Assembly (NCBI RefSeq): GCF_014649955.1
Contig: NZ_BMUA01000048.1
Coordinates: 1 to 36,496, forward strand
From: Streptomyces violascens
Lineage (GTDB): Bacteria; Actinomycetota; Actinomycetes; Streptomycetales; Streptomycetaceae
Length of the DNA: 36,496 nucleotides
Reading direction: 5' to 3'
Part shown: positions 6,118 through 13,572 of the stretch, one piece after another
Layout of the letters: each line of letters starts with the position of its first letter
Position numbering within the stretch: the stretch's first letter is position 1
The notes under the pieces: model-generated
Told to the model about the DNA's origin: nothing
Databases searched by the model: none
Seen by the model: only the letters and a program-made list of their open reading frames with translations
Program-made: the position numbers and the translations under genes

Positions 6118-8364
6118 ATGTCCACCACCGCTACCAACGCCCAGGCCGCCAGCAACACCGAGCGCCGGGTAGCCATCGCCACCACTGCGGCCCCTTTCGT
6201 CATCGGCGCCGGCGCCCCTTTCCTCAACTCCGGCGCCGCCGGATTCGCCGGTCTGGTCGTTGGTGGTGCCGGAGCGTTCGCCGCAGCCAACTACATGAAC
6301 CGCGTGCCCGCCTCGCTCATGGACCAGCTCCCCGGCAATGACATCCTGCGCGCCCACCGCTCGACCCTGTTCCTGTCCTCGGTCACCTCCGCAACTGCCC
6401 TGGCGGTCGGCGCACTTGGGGGAGGGGATGCCGCCGACAATCTGGCGTTCGGGTTCCTGGCCTTCCCTTCCGTTCCGGCCCTGATCTCCCTGGGCTGGTG
6501 GGGCGCTGTCTCTCTCGTCCCTCTCAAGCTGCGCACCGTTCTGGGCGGCGCGAAGAAGAAGGCGCCGACCCTCGCCGTGGCCGCCGCCCCTGCCCAGACT
6601 GCGGCGCCGGTCTCCTCCCAGGTCGCCGACATCTACCGCAAGTGGGCCGAGTACATCAGCGGCGCCGAGGGCACCAACCCCGGCCAGGAACTCACCGTCC
6701 GCGGCCACTACGGCAACACCTGGGCAGGCGTCATCAAGGCCCCCATGCCCGCCCCGGTCAACGTCACCGCCGAAACCGTCGGCGCCCTCTACGAAGTCCC
6801 CGCCGCCCAGGTGAAGATCACCCCCGGCCAGCACCCCGGCGTCAAACTCATCACGGTGCACCTGACCCCGCCGCCCGAGGCCGACCCGAGCACCCTCGAA
6901 GGACTGTGGGCCCGCCACGTCGCCCGCAAGGGCGGCGTCATGCCCGGAACCCACCTCGAAGACGTCCAGGACGACCCGAACACCGGCGGCCGCGCCGCCC
7001 TGGTCGTCGCCGACGAGGACACCGCCCGCCTGCCCCACGTCGACCGCCTCGACCTCGCCGGAGCACTGCGCACCACACCGCTCCTGGTCTCCTACGAGCC
7101 GCGCCTCAACCCCCGCGAGGGCGTCATCCGCCTCATGGACAAGAACCCGCTTGAGGAAGGCCGCGCCTTCCCCGGCCTGCACGTTCTCCGGGCCAACGCC
7201 AACGGCTACGTCGTGCTCGGCCAGGGCATCAGCGGGTTCCCCTCGCGCCTCCAGATGGCAGACCCCAAGCTGGGTGCACAGCATCTGATCATTGCGGGCG
7301 TCACCGGCTCCGGTAAGGGCGGCGTCTCACAGCTCGTCGCCCTGGCCGCCCACGCCAACGGCTACGCGATCATCTACGCCGACCCCAAGGGCAGCTCGAA
7401 CCCGGCCGTTGCGGAGATGGCCGCCTACGCCGGCACCGGACTGGACGGCGCCATGGGCGCGCTGCGCCTCGCCTACGCCCAGCTCCAGCACCGCATCAAG
7501 GAGTCCGAAGAGCAGGGCCTGAAGAACTTCACCCACACCCCTGAGCGGCCCCAGATCACCGTCATCCTCGACGAGGCCTCACGCCTCCTCGGGGAGGAGT
7601 CCCCGTACAAGAAGGAAGCCGCCTTCATCGTGGACGCCCTTGCCGCCCAGGGCCGCAGCCTCGGTATCCAGCTCGTCCTCATCAACCAGGTCATGCAGCT
7701 CGACCAGCTCGGCGGCCTCGCGAGCATCCGTGACAACGTCTTCATGGGCGGCGCCCTGGTCCTGCTGCGCTCCGACTCCCAGCAAAAGGACTTGGTGGAC
7801 CTCCCCGACAACTTCAAGGGCTGCAACCCTGCCGACATCCCCGCCGTGTGGCGCGAAGAACGCGGCATCGTCTTCGACCCCGACATGCCCGAGGACGACC
7901 CACGCCGCACCTTCGGACTCGGCTACGTGGCCGGTCCTGGCGGGCACCCCGAAATGATGCGCGCCTGGATTCTGGAGGACGCCTCCCCCTACATCGACCA
8001 CAACCGCATCGCCATCCCCGCCGACTTCCCCGACTGGGACGACCGCGAGGAGATCGCGCTCGTCTGTGTCCTGGAAGACGAGGAAGGCAACTGGTCCGTC
8101 GGTGAGATCACCGTTAGCGCCGGCCGCGAACCATCGGCCGATGACAAGGTGTTGGCCGTCCTCGCCGAGCACGCCGACCCGCTCGGACTGGAAGTCATCT
8201 ACCTGCACAAGGACGCCATCGGCGAGGCCGCCGGACTGGAGGGCTCGACCCTCAACAACGCGCTCTCCAAGCTGGTGAAGACCGACAAGATCCACCGGCA
8301 GAAGAAGGACGGCAAGGAGGTGCGCGGCATGTACGGCGCAGGCACCGAACCCGTCACCAGCTGA
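6118..8364 (+). CDS. FtsK/SpoIIIE-type DNA translocase, TraB-like, probable plasmid transfer ATPase
   Basis: This is a 748-residue protein; the ATG at 6118 follows GAGAGGGAA. The N-terminus has three or four hydrophobic stretches (residues about 20-150), so it is membrane-anchored. A linker domain follows (about 160-380). The P-loop GVTGSGKGG is at residues 394-402 and the Walker B strand ITVILDEAS at about 480-488, with the FtsK-like follow-up LINQVMQLDQLGG. The last 80 residues (from about 665) look like a winged helix ending in basic residues. Proteins of this type (TraB/Tra of Streptomyces plasmids) pump double-stranded plasmid DNA between hyphae and bind clt repeats with their C-terminal winged helix. 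Clustering with membrane proteins upstream fits. A second, different translocase gene lies at 20176. Confidence 0.88.
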   Translation: MSTTATNAQAASNTERRVAIATTAAPFVIGAGAPFLNSGAAGFAGLVVGGAGAFAAANYMNRVPASLMDQLPGNDILRAHRSTLFLSSVTSATALAVGALGGGDAADNLAFGFLAFPSVPALISLGWWGAVSLVPLKLRTVLGGAKKKAPTLAVAAAPAQTAAPVSSQVADIYRKWAEYISGAEGTNPGQELTVRGHYGNTWAGVIKAPMPAPVNVTAETVGALYEVPAAQVKITPGQHPGVKLITVHLTPPPEADPSTLEGLWARHVARKGGVMPGTHLEDVQDDPNTGGRAALVVADEDTARLPHVDRLDLAGALRTTPLLVSYEPRLNPREGVIRLMDKNPLEEGRAFPGLHVLRANANGYVVLGQGISGFPSRLQMADPKLGAQHLIIAGVTGSGKGGVSQLVALAAHANGYAIIYADPKGSSNPAVAEMAAYAGTGLDGAMGALRLAYAQLQHRIKESEEQGLKNFTHTPERPQITVILDEASRLLGEESPYKKEAAFIVDALAAQGRSLGIQLVLINQVMQLDQLGGLASIRDNVFMGGALVLLRSDSQQKDLVDLPDNFKGCNPADIPAVWREERGIVFDPDMPEDDPRRTFGLGYVAGPGGHPEMMRAWILEDASPYIDHNRIAIPADFPDWDDREEIALVCVLEDEEGNWSVGEITVSAGREPSADDKVLAVLAEHADPLGLEVIYLHKDAIGEAAGLEGSTLNNALSKLVKTDKIHRQKKDGKEVRGMYGAGTEPVTS

Positions 8365-8371
8365 CCGCGCC

Positions 8372-8398
8372 GCCGGGGCCCCGCTCGGAGGCCCCGGC
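8372..8398 (+). terminator. Hairpin after the first translocase gene
   Basis: GCCGGGGCC (8372-8380) and GGCCCCGGC (8390-8398) form a perfect 9-bp stem with a 9-base loop, 8 bases after the stop codon. It has no T-run. Confidence 0.6.
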
Positions 8399-8474
8399 CA
8401 CCGGCCGCGCCGAGTCGTCGCGGCTCGGCACGTACCGGATGTGTACTGCTGTCAGTTCCCGAGCAACTGCACGT

Positions 8475-8508
8475 CAGGCCCGTTGCCCGCGCGCCGGGTG
8501 CGGGCCTG
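8475..8508 (+). terminator. Second inverted repeat in the 8.4-8.6 kb gap
   Basis: CAGGCCCG (8475-8482) and CGGGCCTG (8501-8508) pair perfectly. The loop contains a smaller complementary pair (GCCCGC with GCGGGC). It is followed by TTGTGTC. It may be a back-up terminator or the leader of an upstream promoter. Confidence 0.45.
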
Positions 8509-8551
8509 TTGTGTCGCAGGGCGGGGGGACTCCCGAGGTGAGTTGTAAGCA

Positions 8552-8590
8552 AACTGCAAGTTGTACTTGCAGTTGAACTTCAGCTTATGT
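8552..8590 (+). promoter_or_regulatory. Candidate promoter with a symmetric operator
   Basis: AACTGCAAG (8552-8560) and CTTGCAGTT (8566-8574) form a perfect 9-bp inverted repeat around TTGTA. A possible -35, TTGTAC (8561-8566), lies inside it, and a possible -10, TTATGT (8585-8590), follows after 18 bases. A related half-site AACTGCA occurs at 8465. The region is visibly less GC-rich than its surroundings. A repressor dimer bound here would block the promoter of the gene at 8630. Which regulator binds is unknown; GntR-like KorA proteins do this on Streptomyces plasmids, but none is in the window. Confidence 0.55.
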
Positions 8591-8629
8591 CATGGTGGTG
8601 CCCCGCCCAGCACCGAAGGAGAAACACCC

Positions 8630-9799
8630 GTGACGAAGCTGACCGACCGCCAGGAAACCGCCCTCCGGCTGGTCCTCGACAACCCGGGCCGCGTCGTGGC
8701 CTACCTGCGGGGAGAGCGCGACTACCTGACGATCAACGGCAACACCGAGGGCTCGCTCCAGACCCGCGGCCTCATCCACGCCGTCCACGCCGCCACCGGT
8801 ACCCGCACCCTCGGGCGCACGGTCCACACGTACGACATCACCGTGTGGGAGCTCACCCCCGCCGGATACGAGGCCCTCGGCATCGAGGACCCCGCCGCCG
8901 CACCGGCCGCCGCCGAGGACGACGTCGACCTCCCGCTCCCCGCCTGGTTCGCCAAGGCCTACGAGGCCGAGCTCGCCGAAACCCACACCGACGCCGACGA
9001 CCCCGCCAACCGGCGCGTACGGGACCACGTCATCAACGGCCGCACCCGCGCCCCGCGTTGGCTCCTCGGCCACCTCGCAGACGTCGCCGCCCTCCTCGCC
9101 TACCTCACGGAAGCAAGCAGCGATCTCGCGCCCGCCACCCGGGCAGCCCGCCGCCGCGGCTGCGCCCAGCTCCTCGACGTCCTGCGCCGCCAGGGCGTCA
9201 ACCCCTGGCCCGGCCACGGGCACGGCGTACGGCCCTGGGGCCAGGACCCGGCCCACTGCGACGACTGCGCCGCCCACGTCGGCCCCCGCCCCCCGGCCGA
9301 CGTCATCGCCGCCGAGCTCACCGTCGACCAGGAGCTCGACGCCGCCCGCGCCGAGGCAAAGGCCCGGCGCGCCGCGCAACAGGCGCAGGACGAGGACGAG
9401 ATCGCCGCCGAGCACGGCGAGCACATGCGGCCCGGCGCCCTGGTCCGGCTCACGTGGCACGGCAAGACGACGCCCGGTGTCGTCCAGTCCGTCTACCGCC
9501 GCGCCAACGGGCAGGCCGGGGCCGACGTCCTCCTCCCCACTGGCAAAGCGGGCGCCGCCACCGCCGACCAGCTCGCCCCGCTCCCCGAGCGCACACCCGA
9601 GGTATCCGGCGAACTCGTCGAAGGCTGGTGGCGCATCACCGACAAGCAGGGCCGAGAACTCGCGCGGGTCGAGGGAGCCACCCGCGAGGAGGCCCTCGCC
9701 ACTGCCCACCGCATCCCCCGCGTCCGCGCAGCCGTCCGCCGTGACGGCGGCCTCGCCTCCCGCCCCCTGTGGACCTCCGACCTGACCCCGACCGCCTGA
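8630..9799 (+). CDS. Hypothetical protein with a winged-helix-like N-terminus
   Basis: This is a 389-residue protein. The GTG at 8630 is chosen for GAAGGAGA at 8615-8622; an in-frame open stretch reaches back to 8561 without a better start. Residues 1-85 (TDRQETALRLVL to TVWELTPAGYEALG) look like the winged-helix fold of MarR/PadR-like proteins, with the common ending LTxxGyeaL. The middle is Ala/Arg-rich, with H-x-x-x-C-x-x-C-like residues (AHCDDCAAHVG). Residues about 280-320 may be a small beta-barrel (RPGALVRLTWHGKTTPGVV, like SH3-type nucleic-acid binders). This suggests a plasmid-borne nucleic-acid-binding protein. I do not recognise a named family. Confidence 0.75.
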   Translation: MTKLTDRQETALRLVLDNPGRVVAYLRGERDYLTINGNTEGSLQTRGLIHAVHAATGTRTLGRTVHTYDITVWELTPAGYEALGIEDPAAAPAAAEDDVDLPLPAWFAKAYEAELAETHTDADDPANRRVRDHVINGRTRAPRWLLGHLADVAALLAYLTEASSDLAPATRAARRRGCAQLLDVLRRQGVNPWPGHGHGVRPWGQDPAHCDDCAAHVGPRPPADVIAAELTVDQELDAARAEAKARRAAQQAQDEDEIAAEHGEHMRPGALVRLTWHGKTTPGVVQSVYRRANGQAGADVLLPTGKAGAATADQLAPLPERTPEVSGELVEGWWRITDKQGRELARVEGATREEALATAHRIPRVRAAVRRDGGLASRPLWTSDLTPTA

Positions 9800-9812
9800 G
9801 TCCCGCCCAATC

Positions 9813-9836
9813 GCCGGGCCCTGCCCGGGGCCCGGC
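9813..9836 (+). terminator. Hairpin between 9799 and the next gene
   Basis: GCCGGGCCC (9813-9821) and GGGCCCGGC (9828-9836) form a perfect 9-bp stem with a 6-base loop. The stem is preceded by AATC, as in two other hairpins of this region. Confidence 0.6.
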
Positions 9837-9862
9837 AACCACCAGCCATCACAGGGGAACGC

Positions 9863-10129
9863 ATGAGCCACGACACGTACGGCATGTATTTCGAGAGGGC
9901 GGCATCGGTCCTCACCTCCGCGCAAAACATTCTGAACAACGGCCCGGACGACCGGCAGATCACGAGGGCACGCGCCGCGATCGAGCTTGGCGAGGCGTAC
10001 GGCCGACTCGCGGCCATCGCCCACCAGCGTGAGGACTACGAGCTGCGCCGCCGCCAGGCCGAGGAGCAGCGCGCCAACTACGCGGTACCGCTGGACGACA
10101 CCGACATCGACCGGCCCCCGTTCTCCTGA
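9863..10129 (+). CDS. Small helical protein, function unknown
   Basis: This is an 88-residue protein; the ATG at 9863 follows AGGGGAA. Residues 5-75 are helix-forming with several Arg and Glu residues (RRRQAEEQRANY), and the end is acidic and Pro-rich. It is flanked by hairpins on both sides, so it may be transcribed partly on its own or be set off by processing. No motif is recognised. Confidence 0.68.
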   Translation: MSHDTYGMYFERAASVLTSAQNILNNGPDDRQITRARAAIELGEAYGRLAAIAHQREDYELRRRQAEEQRANYAVPLDDTDIDRPPFS

Positions 10130-10144
10130 CCACACCACCACATC

Positions 10145-10169
10145 GCCGGGGCTCTGCCAGAGCCCCGGC
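10145..10169 (+). terminator. Hairpin upstream of the RapZ-like gene
   Basis: GCCGGGGCTCT (10145-10155) and AGAGCCCCGGC (10159-10169) form a perfect 11-bp stem with a 3-base loop. The same stem core, CCGGGGCTCT, recurs in the terminator at 10994-11032. Confidence 0.65.
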
Positions 10170-10209
10170 CGACTCGACCAACACCATCGACCAGGAGGAG
10201 ACACCCACC

Positions 10210-10986
10210 ATGAGCGACCCCGACAAGGCGAATGCCCTGCATGCCCTGCGCGACGCGTACCGCCGTCTCGCCGCCCTCGGCACCCGCGCCGACCAGCTCC
10301 TGACCCGCACGGCCGAGAGGGCCCGGTTCGACGAACTCCTCGTCACGCAGGAGCGCGCCGCAGAGTTCAGCCTCGACGAGGAGGGCGCAGCCGCCGAGCG
10401 GGCCCTCGCCGCCTACATCGAGCAGCCCACCGCGCCCGAGGAGGACGAGCTCCTCCGCTACCACCAGGACCGCGCCGACGTCCTGCGCGAACTCGTCCAC
10501 GAACACGGTGAAACCCACCTCGCCGAGGCACTCGCCGAGGCCAAGGCGCAAGCAGGCGCAGTGATGCGCCGTCAGGTCCGTGTCCTGTCGTTCGGGTTCG
10601 GCCACCACGGCGACCGCCTCCCCGAGCACCTCGTTCCGGATGTGCTCCTCGATCTGCGCCGACACTTCCGCGATCCCCACGTACGCACGGACCTGCGAGG
10701 GCTCACCGGCCATGACGAGAAGGTGCGCCGCCACGTCATGGACACCCACGGCATCCGCGCTCTCCTCGACGCGACGGCCGCGGCCGTCAGCGCCTTCGCG
10801 TCCGGCCCGACCGCAGCCCCAGTCACGGTGGCCGTCGGCTGTGCGGGCGGCCGGCACCGCAGTGTGGCCTTCGCTGACGCCCTTGGAACATGGCTCGGCG
10901 CGGAGTTCTCGGTCCGTGTCGAACACCTCGACGTGCACCGGCCCGTGATCGAGGCCGTACGCACCAAGCCGTTCCCCACCGTCTGA
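10210..10986 (+). CDS. Stand-alone RapZ C-terminal-domain protein
   Basis: This is a 258-residue protein; the ATG follows CCAGGAGGAGA (10191-10201). Residues 1-115 form a charged, helical N-terminal part. From residue 127 the sequence follows the C-terminal domain of RapZ (YvcJ): SFGFGHHG, then DLRRHFRDPHVRTDLRGLTG, and the diagnostic GCAGGRHRSV at residues 210-219, then VRVEHLDVHRP. In enterobacteria this domain binds small RNAs and the metabolite glucosamine-6-phosphate. Canonical RapZ carries an N-terminal P-loop kinase-like domain, which is absent here. The residue triad around GRHRS probably binds a phosphate or sulfate. What this separated domain senses on a plasmid is unknown; RNA binding or nucleotide-sugar sensing are inferences. 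A strong terminator follows. Confidence 0.85.
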   Translation: MSDPDKANALHALRDAYRRLAALGTRADQLLTRTAERARFDELLVTQERAAEFSLDEEGAAAERALAAYIEQPTAPEEDELLRYHQDRADVLRELVHEHGETHLAEALAEAKAQAGAVMRRQVRVLSFGFGHHGDRLPEHLVPDVLLDLRRHFRDPHVRTDLRGLTGHDEKVRRHVMDTHGIRALLDATAAAVSAFASGPTAAPVTVAVGCAGGRHRSVAFADALGTWLGAEFSVRVEHLDVHRPVIEAVRTKPFPTV

Positions 10987-10993
10987 CAACACA

Positions 10994-11032
10994 CAAGAGA
11001 GCCCCGGCGCGCTAATCGCCGGGGCTCTCTTG
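10994..11032 (+). terminator. Strong terminator after the RapZ-like gene
   Basis: A perfect 16-bp stem (10994-11009 with 11017-11032; core GAGAGCCCCGGCG) encloses the loop CGCTAAT. The loop and its flanking GCG/CGC are the same as in the terminator at 35841-35885. The arm begins with A and G and ends with T and G, without a long T-run. Confidence 0.85.
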
Positions 11033-11390
11033 CGTCATGAGACCGCCTGCCGGATGGGGGAGTCAACTCCGAGAGTCGCCGGCACGGTGAGGGTTGGGCG
11101 CTCACCGTGTCCGGACGATCAACTATCAGGCCGGGGACCGAATGGGGCGGCCCGGCGGTACTGCCCCCATAGCAAGCTGGGCACCGGGCCTGACCCGCGC
11201 GCTCCATTCTGGCGAGGGCTGACACAGACGATAGATGCTGGGCGCTTCAGCATGGTGCGGGGGCCTGTAGAACCACCCTGGCCCCGCGGGGCAGGCGCCG
11301 ACTGACCCAGTGCCGGGTACGCCGACGGCCCGCACCCGGGGGGGGAAAGCGGGCCGTCAGTGACAGTGCCGCGCATCTGGCGCGGTGCCG
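11033..11390. other. Gene-free stretch with an inverted repeat at 11083-11109
   Basis: I see no convincing gene here; the open frames on both strands have neither a ribosome site nor recognisable protein sequence. CACGGTGAG (11083-11091) and CTCACCGTG (11101-11109) form a perfect 9-bp inverted repeat with a 9-base spacer. Its half-sites (GTGAG and CTCAC) equal those of the putative operators at 11402 and 12191, but with a wider spacer. A hairpin at 11324-11358 ends the stretch. Confidence 0.5.
11324..11358 (+). terminator. Hairpin upstream of the HAD gene promoter
   Basis: GACGGCCCGC (11324-11333) and GCGGGCCGTC (11349-11358) form a perfect 10-bp stem around a G-rich 15-base loop. It probably insulates the accessory island from upstream transcription. 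Confidence 0.5.
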
Positions 11391-11416
11391 TACCGTCCAC
11401 CGTGAGGCCACCCACG
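11391..11416 (+). promoter_or_regulatory. Promoter/operator motif shared with the XRE gene
   Basis: TACCGT (11391-11396, -10-like) is followed after 5 bases by GTGAG-GCCA-CCCAC (11402-11415). The same arrangement with identical spacing occurs at 12180-12204 upstream of the XRE gene. Over 26 positions the two copies agree at 22. In this copy the inverted repeat has one mismatch. No good -35 is visible. Confidence 0.6.
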
Positions 11417-11432
11417 GAAGGACACCCCCAGC

Positions 11433-12098
11433 ATGCCCGAAACGACTGCCTCCGCCAACGGCGCGCGGCGCCCCTTTCGGGGCCTGATTCTCGATTTTGT
11501 CGGAGTGCTTACCTCGGGCGTTTATGAGGCACACGAACAGTGGTGCGCTGCGCAGGGGCTTGCGCCGGACGCGTGGCGTGCGGCGCTCGGCACCAACCCC
11601 GAGGCCCGCGCCTGGTATCAGGCGCTCGAAGTCGGGCGGATGAGCCAAGCAGAGTTCAACCGGCGCACGGCTGTGCTCCTCGGCCTGGACGACGGAGAGA
11701 ACCTGATGGGCCGTGTGTGGTCCGGTGCTCGCCCTGCGGCCGGGACGATCGGCGTTGCCCGCGCCGCTCGTGCGGCCGGGTACACGGTGGCGCTGCTGTC
11801 GAACTCCTTCGGTCTGGACCCGTACGACCCGTACAACCACATCGGCGTGAGGGACCTGTTCGACGTGACCGTGCTCAGCGAACTCGAAGGCGTCGCCAAG
11901 CCCGATCCGGTGATCTACCAACGCACCCTTGACCGTATGGGCCTTCCGGCTGCTGAATGCGTGTTCGTCGACGACTACCTCGTCAATCTTCCGCCGGCGC
12001 AGGCCCTCGGCATTCACACCGTGCACGCCACCAGCGAGGAAAGCACGGTGGCCGCGCTCGAAACTCTCCTCGGGGTCCGCGCCGCCTGCGCCGCCTGA
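11433..12098 (+). CDS. HAD-superfamily hydrolase-like protein
   Basis: This is a 221-residue protein; the ATG follows GGAAGGA at 11416-11422. Motif I is LILDFVGVLT with the nucleophile candidate D21; the second position of the usual DxD is Val23, as in the subset of HAD proteins with DxGxV. Motif II is LLSNSF, the motif III Lys lies in KPDPVIY, and motif IV is VFVDDYLVN. Residues about 30-100 are the helical cap of subclass I. The best match is the haloacid dehalogenase/epoxide-hydrolase-N-terminal phosphatase type, probably a small-molecule phosphatase, although losing the second Asp weakens phosphotransfer prediction. It shares its promoter motif with the XRE gene next to it, so both are likely co-regulated. 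Confidence 0.85.
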   Translation: MPETTASANGARRPFRGLILDFVGVLTSGVYEAHEQWCAAQGLAPDAWRAALGTNPEARAWYQALEVGRMSQAEFNRRTAVLLGLDDGENLMGRVWSGARPAAGTIGVARAARAAGYTVALLSNSFGLDPYDPYNHIGVRDLFDVTVLSELEGVAKPDPVIYQRTLDRMGLPAAECVFVDDYLVNLPPAQALGIHTVHATSEESTVAALETLLGVRAACAA

Positions 12099-12156
12099 CC
12101 CTCCCTGCCGTGTTCCTGGGTACCCGTACCGGTCAACTCCGGTGCGGGCAAACCTG

Positions 12157-12205
12157 TTTCACCACCTGGTCAAGGCGCGTACCGTCCGAAGTGAGGCCAC
12201 TCACG
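12157..12205 (+). promoter_or_regulatory. Promoter and perfect operator of the XRE gene
   Basis: The -35-like TTTCAC (12157-12162) and the -10-like TACCGT (12180-12185) are 17 bases apart. GTGAG-GCCA-CTCAC (12191-12204) is a perfect inverted repeat placed over the expected transcription start. Such a site fits autoregulation by the XRE protein encoded 15 bases downstream. Confidence 0.6.
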
Positions 12206-12219
12206 TGAGAGGGAATGCC

Positions 12220-13458
12220 ATGACGCAATGGGCGGAGTACAGCACGGGTGAGCGAATCAAGATCCTCCGCGCCGACATCCGGCAGACCGAACTCGCCGAG
12301 AAAACAGCTCTTTCGGTCGTGACGATCCAGAAGGCGGAGCAGGACAAGGCGCTGACGCTGCCCACCCTTTTGAAGATCGCGGATGCGCTGAGCGTGGATG
12401 CGTCCGTCATTCTCGGCCAGCAGGCGCCCCGCCGGGCCATGGACCAGGCCAGCCGCGCCATGCTGCGCACCTTGGGGCGCACCGTCCACGACACCGCGGC
12501 CCGTGTGCTGCCGGACGACATCGAGCCCTCTCCCGTGGCCGAGCTTCAAAGGGCCGTGCGCCGCGCGTGGGACCTGTATTGGGGGGGCGAGTACATCGAA
12601 CTCGGGGCGGTCCTCGTACCGCTGCTGAAGGAGGCTGCTGCGGCTCTCCACGCCTCGCCCGTCGGCGGCGAGGCCGAAGCGCTGGCCGTGCTCTCCGACG
12701 CGAACCAGATCGCCGGGTGCGCCGCGAATCTCCTGGGGGCCCGGGATCTTGCATACGCGGCAGTCGGGCATGCCCGTGTCGCTGCTACCAGGGCGGGTGA
12801 CCCGCTGCGGTCGGCCCGCGTGGATTCCGCGTACTCCTGGGTGTATCTGCGCGATGGGCGCCTGTCCGACTCGCTCAGCCTCGCCCAGAGGGCGGCCGAT
12901 GAGGTTGAGCCACGGTATTCCGACACCGCCCCGGAACGGCTGGCCGTGTACGGGAATCTGCTGACCCACTGCGCAGTGACGTCGGCCCGGCTCGATGCTG
13001 CCGACCGGGCCGGGGAGTTCCTGTCACAGATGCATGCCGTCGGCGCACGGCTGGGCCGTGAGCACGACTTCCACGGGGCCAGGTTCGGACCTCAGACCGC
13101 CGCGACACAGGCCGTCGGCGTCAACGTCACCGTCGGGGAGACAGGGAAGGCCCTCACGCTGATCGACTCCATCCACGAACGGGCCCTCGGGGGACTGGCT
13201 GCGGCAGCCCGCAACCGGTACCGGCTCGACGTCGCCATGGCCCAGGCGGACGCGTCCATGTGGGACGCGTCTTTGGACACCCTGGAAGGGGTCTTGACCG
13301 GGGCTCCCCAGTGGGCGAGGCACCAGGCGCTGCCAGGGGTCATCGTCGAGAAGATCGGGCATGCATCTACCAGCCGGTTGCGCCGGGTCGCGGCGCTTGT
13401 GGGAACTCGGCCGGTCGTCGGCGGTTTCGACACCGCGACCGCGAAAACTGTGCTGTAG
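12220..13458 (+). CDS. XRE-family regulator with a TPR-like C-terminal part
   Basis: This is a 412-residue protein; the ATG at 12220 follows GAGAGGGAA. The frame is open upstream to 11929 inside the HAD gene, but that part is in the wrong frame for real protein. Residues about 9-65 are a helix-turn-helix of the Cro/CI type (ERIKILRADIRQTELAEKTA, then VVTIQKAEQDKALTLPTLLKIADAL). Residues about 100-400 are helical Ala-rich repeats like the tetratricopeptide-type ligand domains of Streptomyces XRE regulators. Such proteins often control an adjacent small operon in response to a peptide or protein partner. It probably controls itself, the HAD gene and perhaps the island downstream. Confidence 0.85.
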   Translation: MTQWAEYSTGERIKILRADIRQTELAEKTALSVVTIQKAEQDKALTLPTLLKIADALSVDASVILGQQAPRRAMDQASRAMLRTLGRTVHDTAARVLPDDIEPSPVAELQRAVRRAWDLYWGGEYIELGAVLVPLLKEAAAALHASPVGGEAEALAVLSDANQIAGCAANLLGARDLAYAAVGHARVAATRAGDPLRSARVDSAYSWVYLRDGRLSDSLSLAQRAADEVEPRYSDTAPERLAVYGNLLTHCAVTSARLDAADRAGEFLSQMHAVGARLGREHDFHGARFGPQTAATQAVGVNVTVGETGKALTLIDSIHERALGGLAAAARNRYRLDVAMAQADASMWDASLDTLEGVLTGAPQWARHQALPGVIVEKIGHASTSRLRRVAALVGTRPVVGGFDTATAKTVL

Positions 13459-13496
13459 CGGACCACTTGAGGCCGTTGACTGAGCAACGGTCGTAC

Positions 13497-13543
13497 GGGG
13501 CAGACGACTTGAGTTCTGACGGATCGTCAAAGTCGTCCGCCCC
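13497..13543 (+). terminator. Long inverted repeat after the XRE gene
   Basis: GGGGCAGACGACTT (13497-13510) pairs with AAGTCGTCCGCCCC (13530-13543) with one mismatch in 14, across a 19-base loop, and is followed by ATTTCTTCGATT. It may end the XRE transcript or act as a leader structure for the next genes. Confidence 0.6.
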
Positions 13544-13572
13544 ATTTCTTCGATTGCACCGTCTGTAGCGGG

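Noticed and set aside
8585..10204. Long minus-strand open frame across two plus-strand genes
   Set aside because: It crosses two terminators and a promoter and has no domain-like sequence.
11119..11415. Small open frames in the gap before the HAD gene
   Set aside because: They have no ribosome site, low complexity, and overlap the hairpin and promoter elements.
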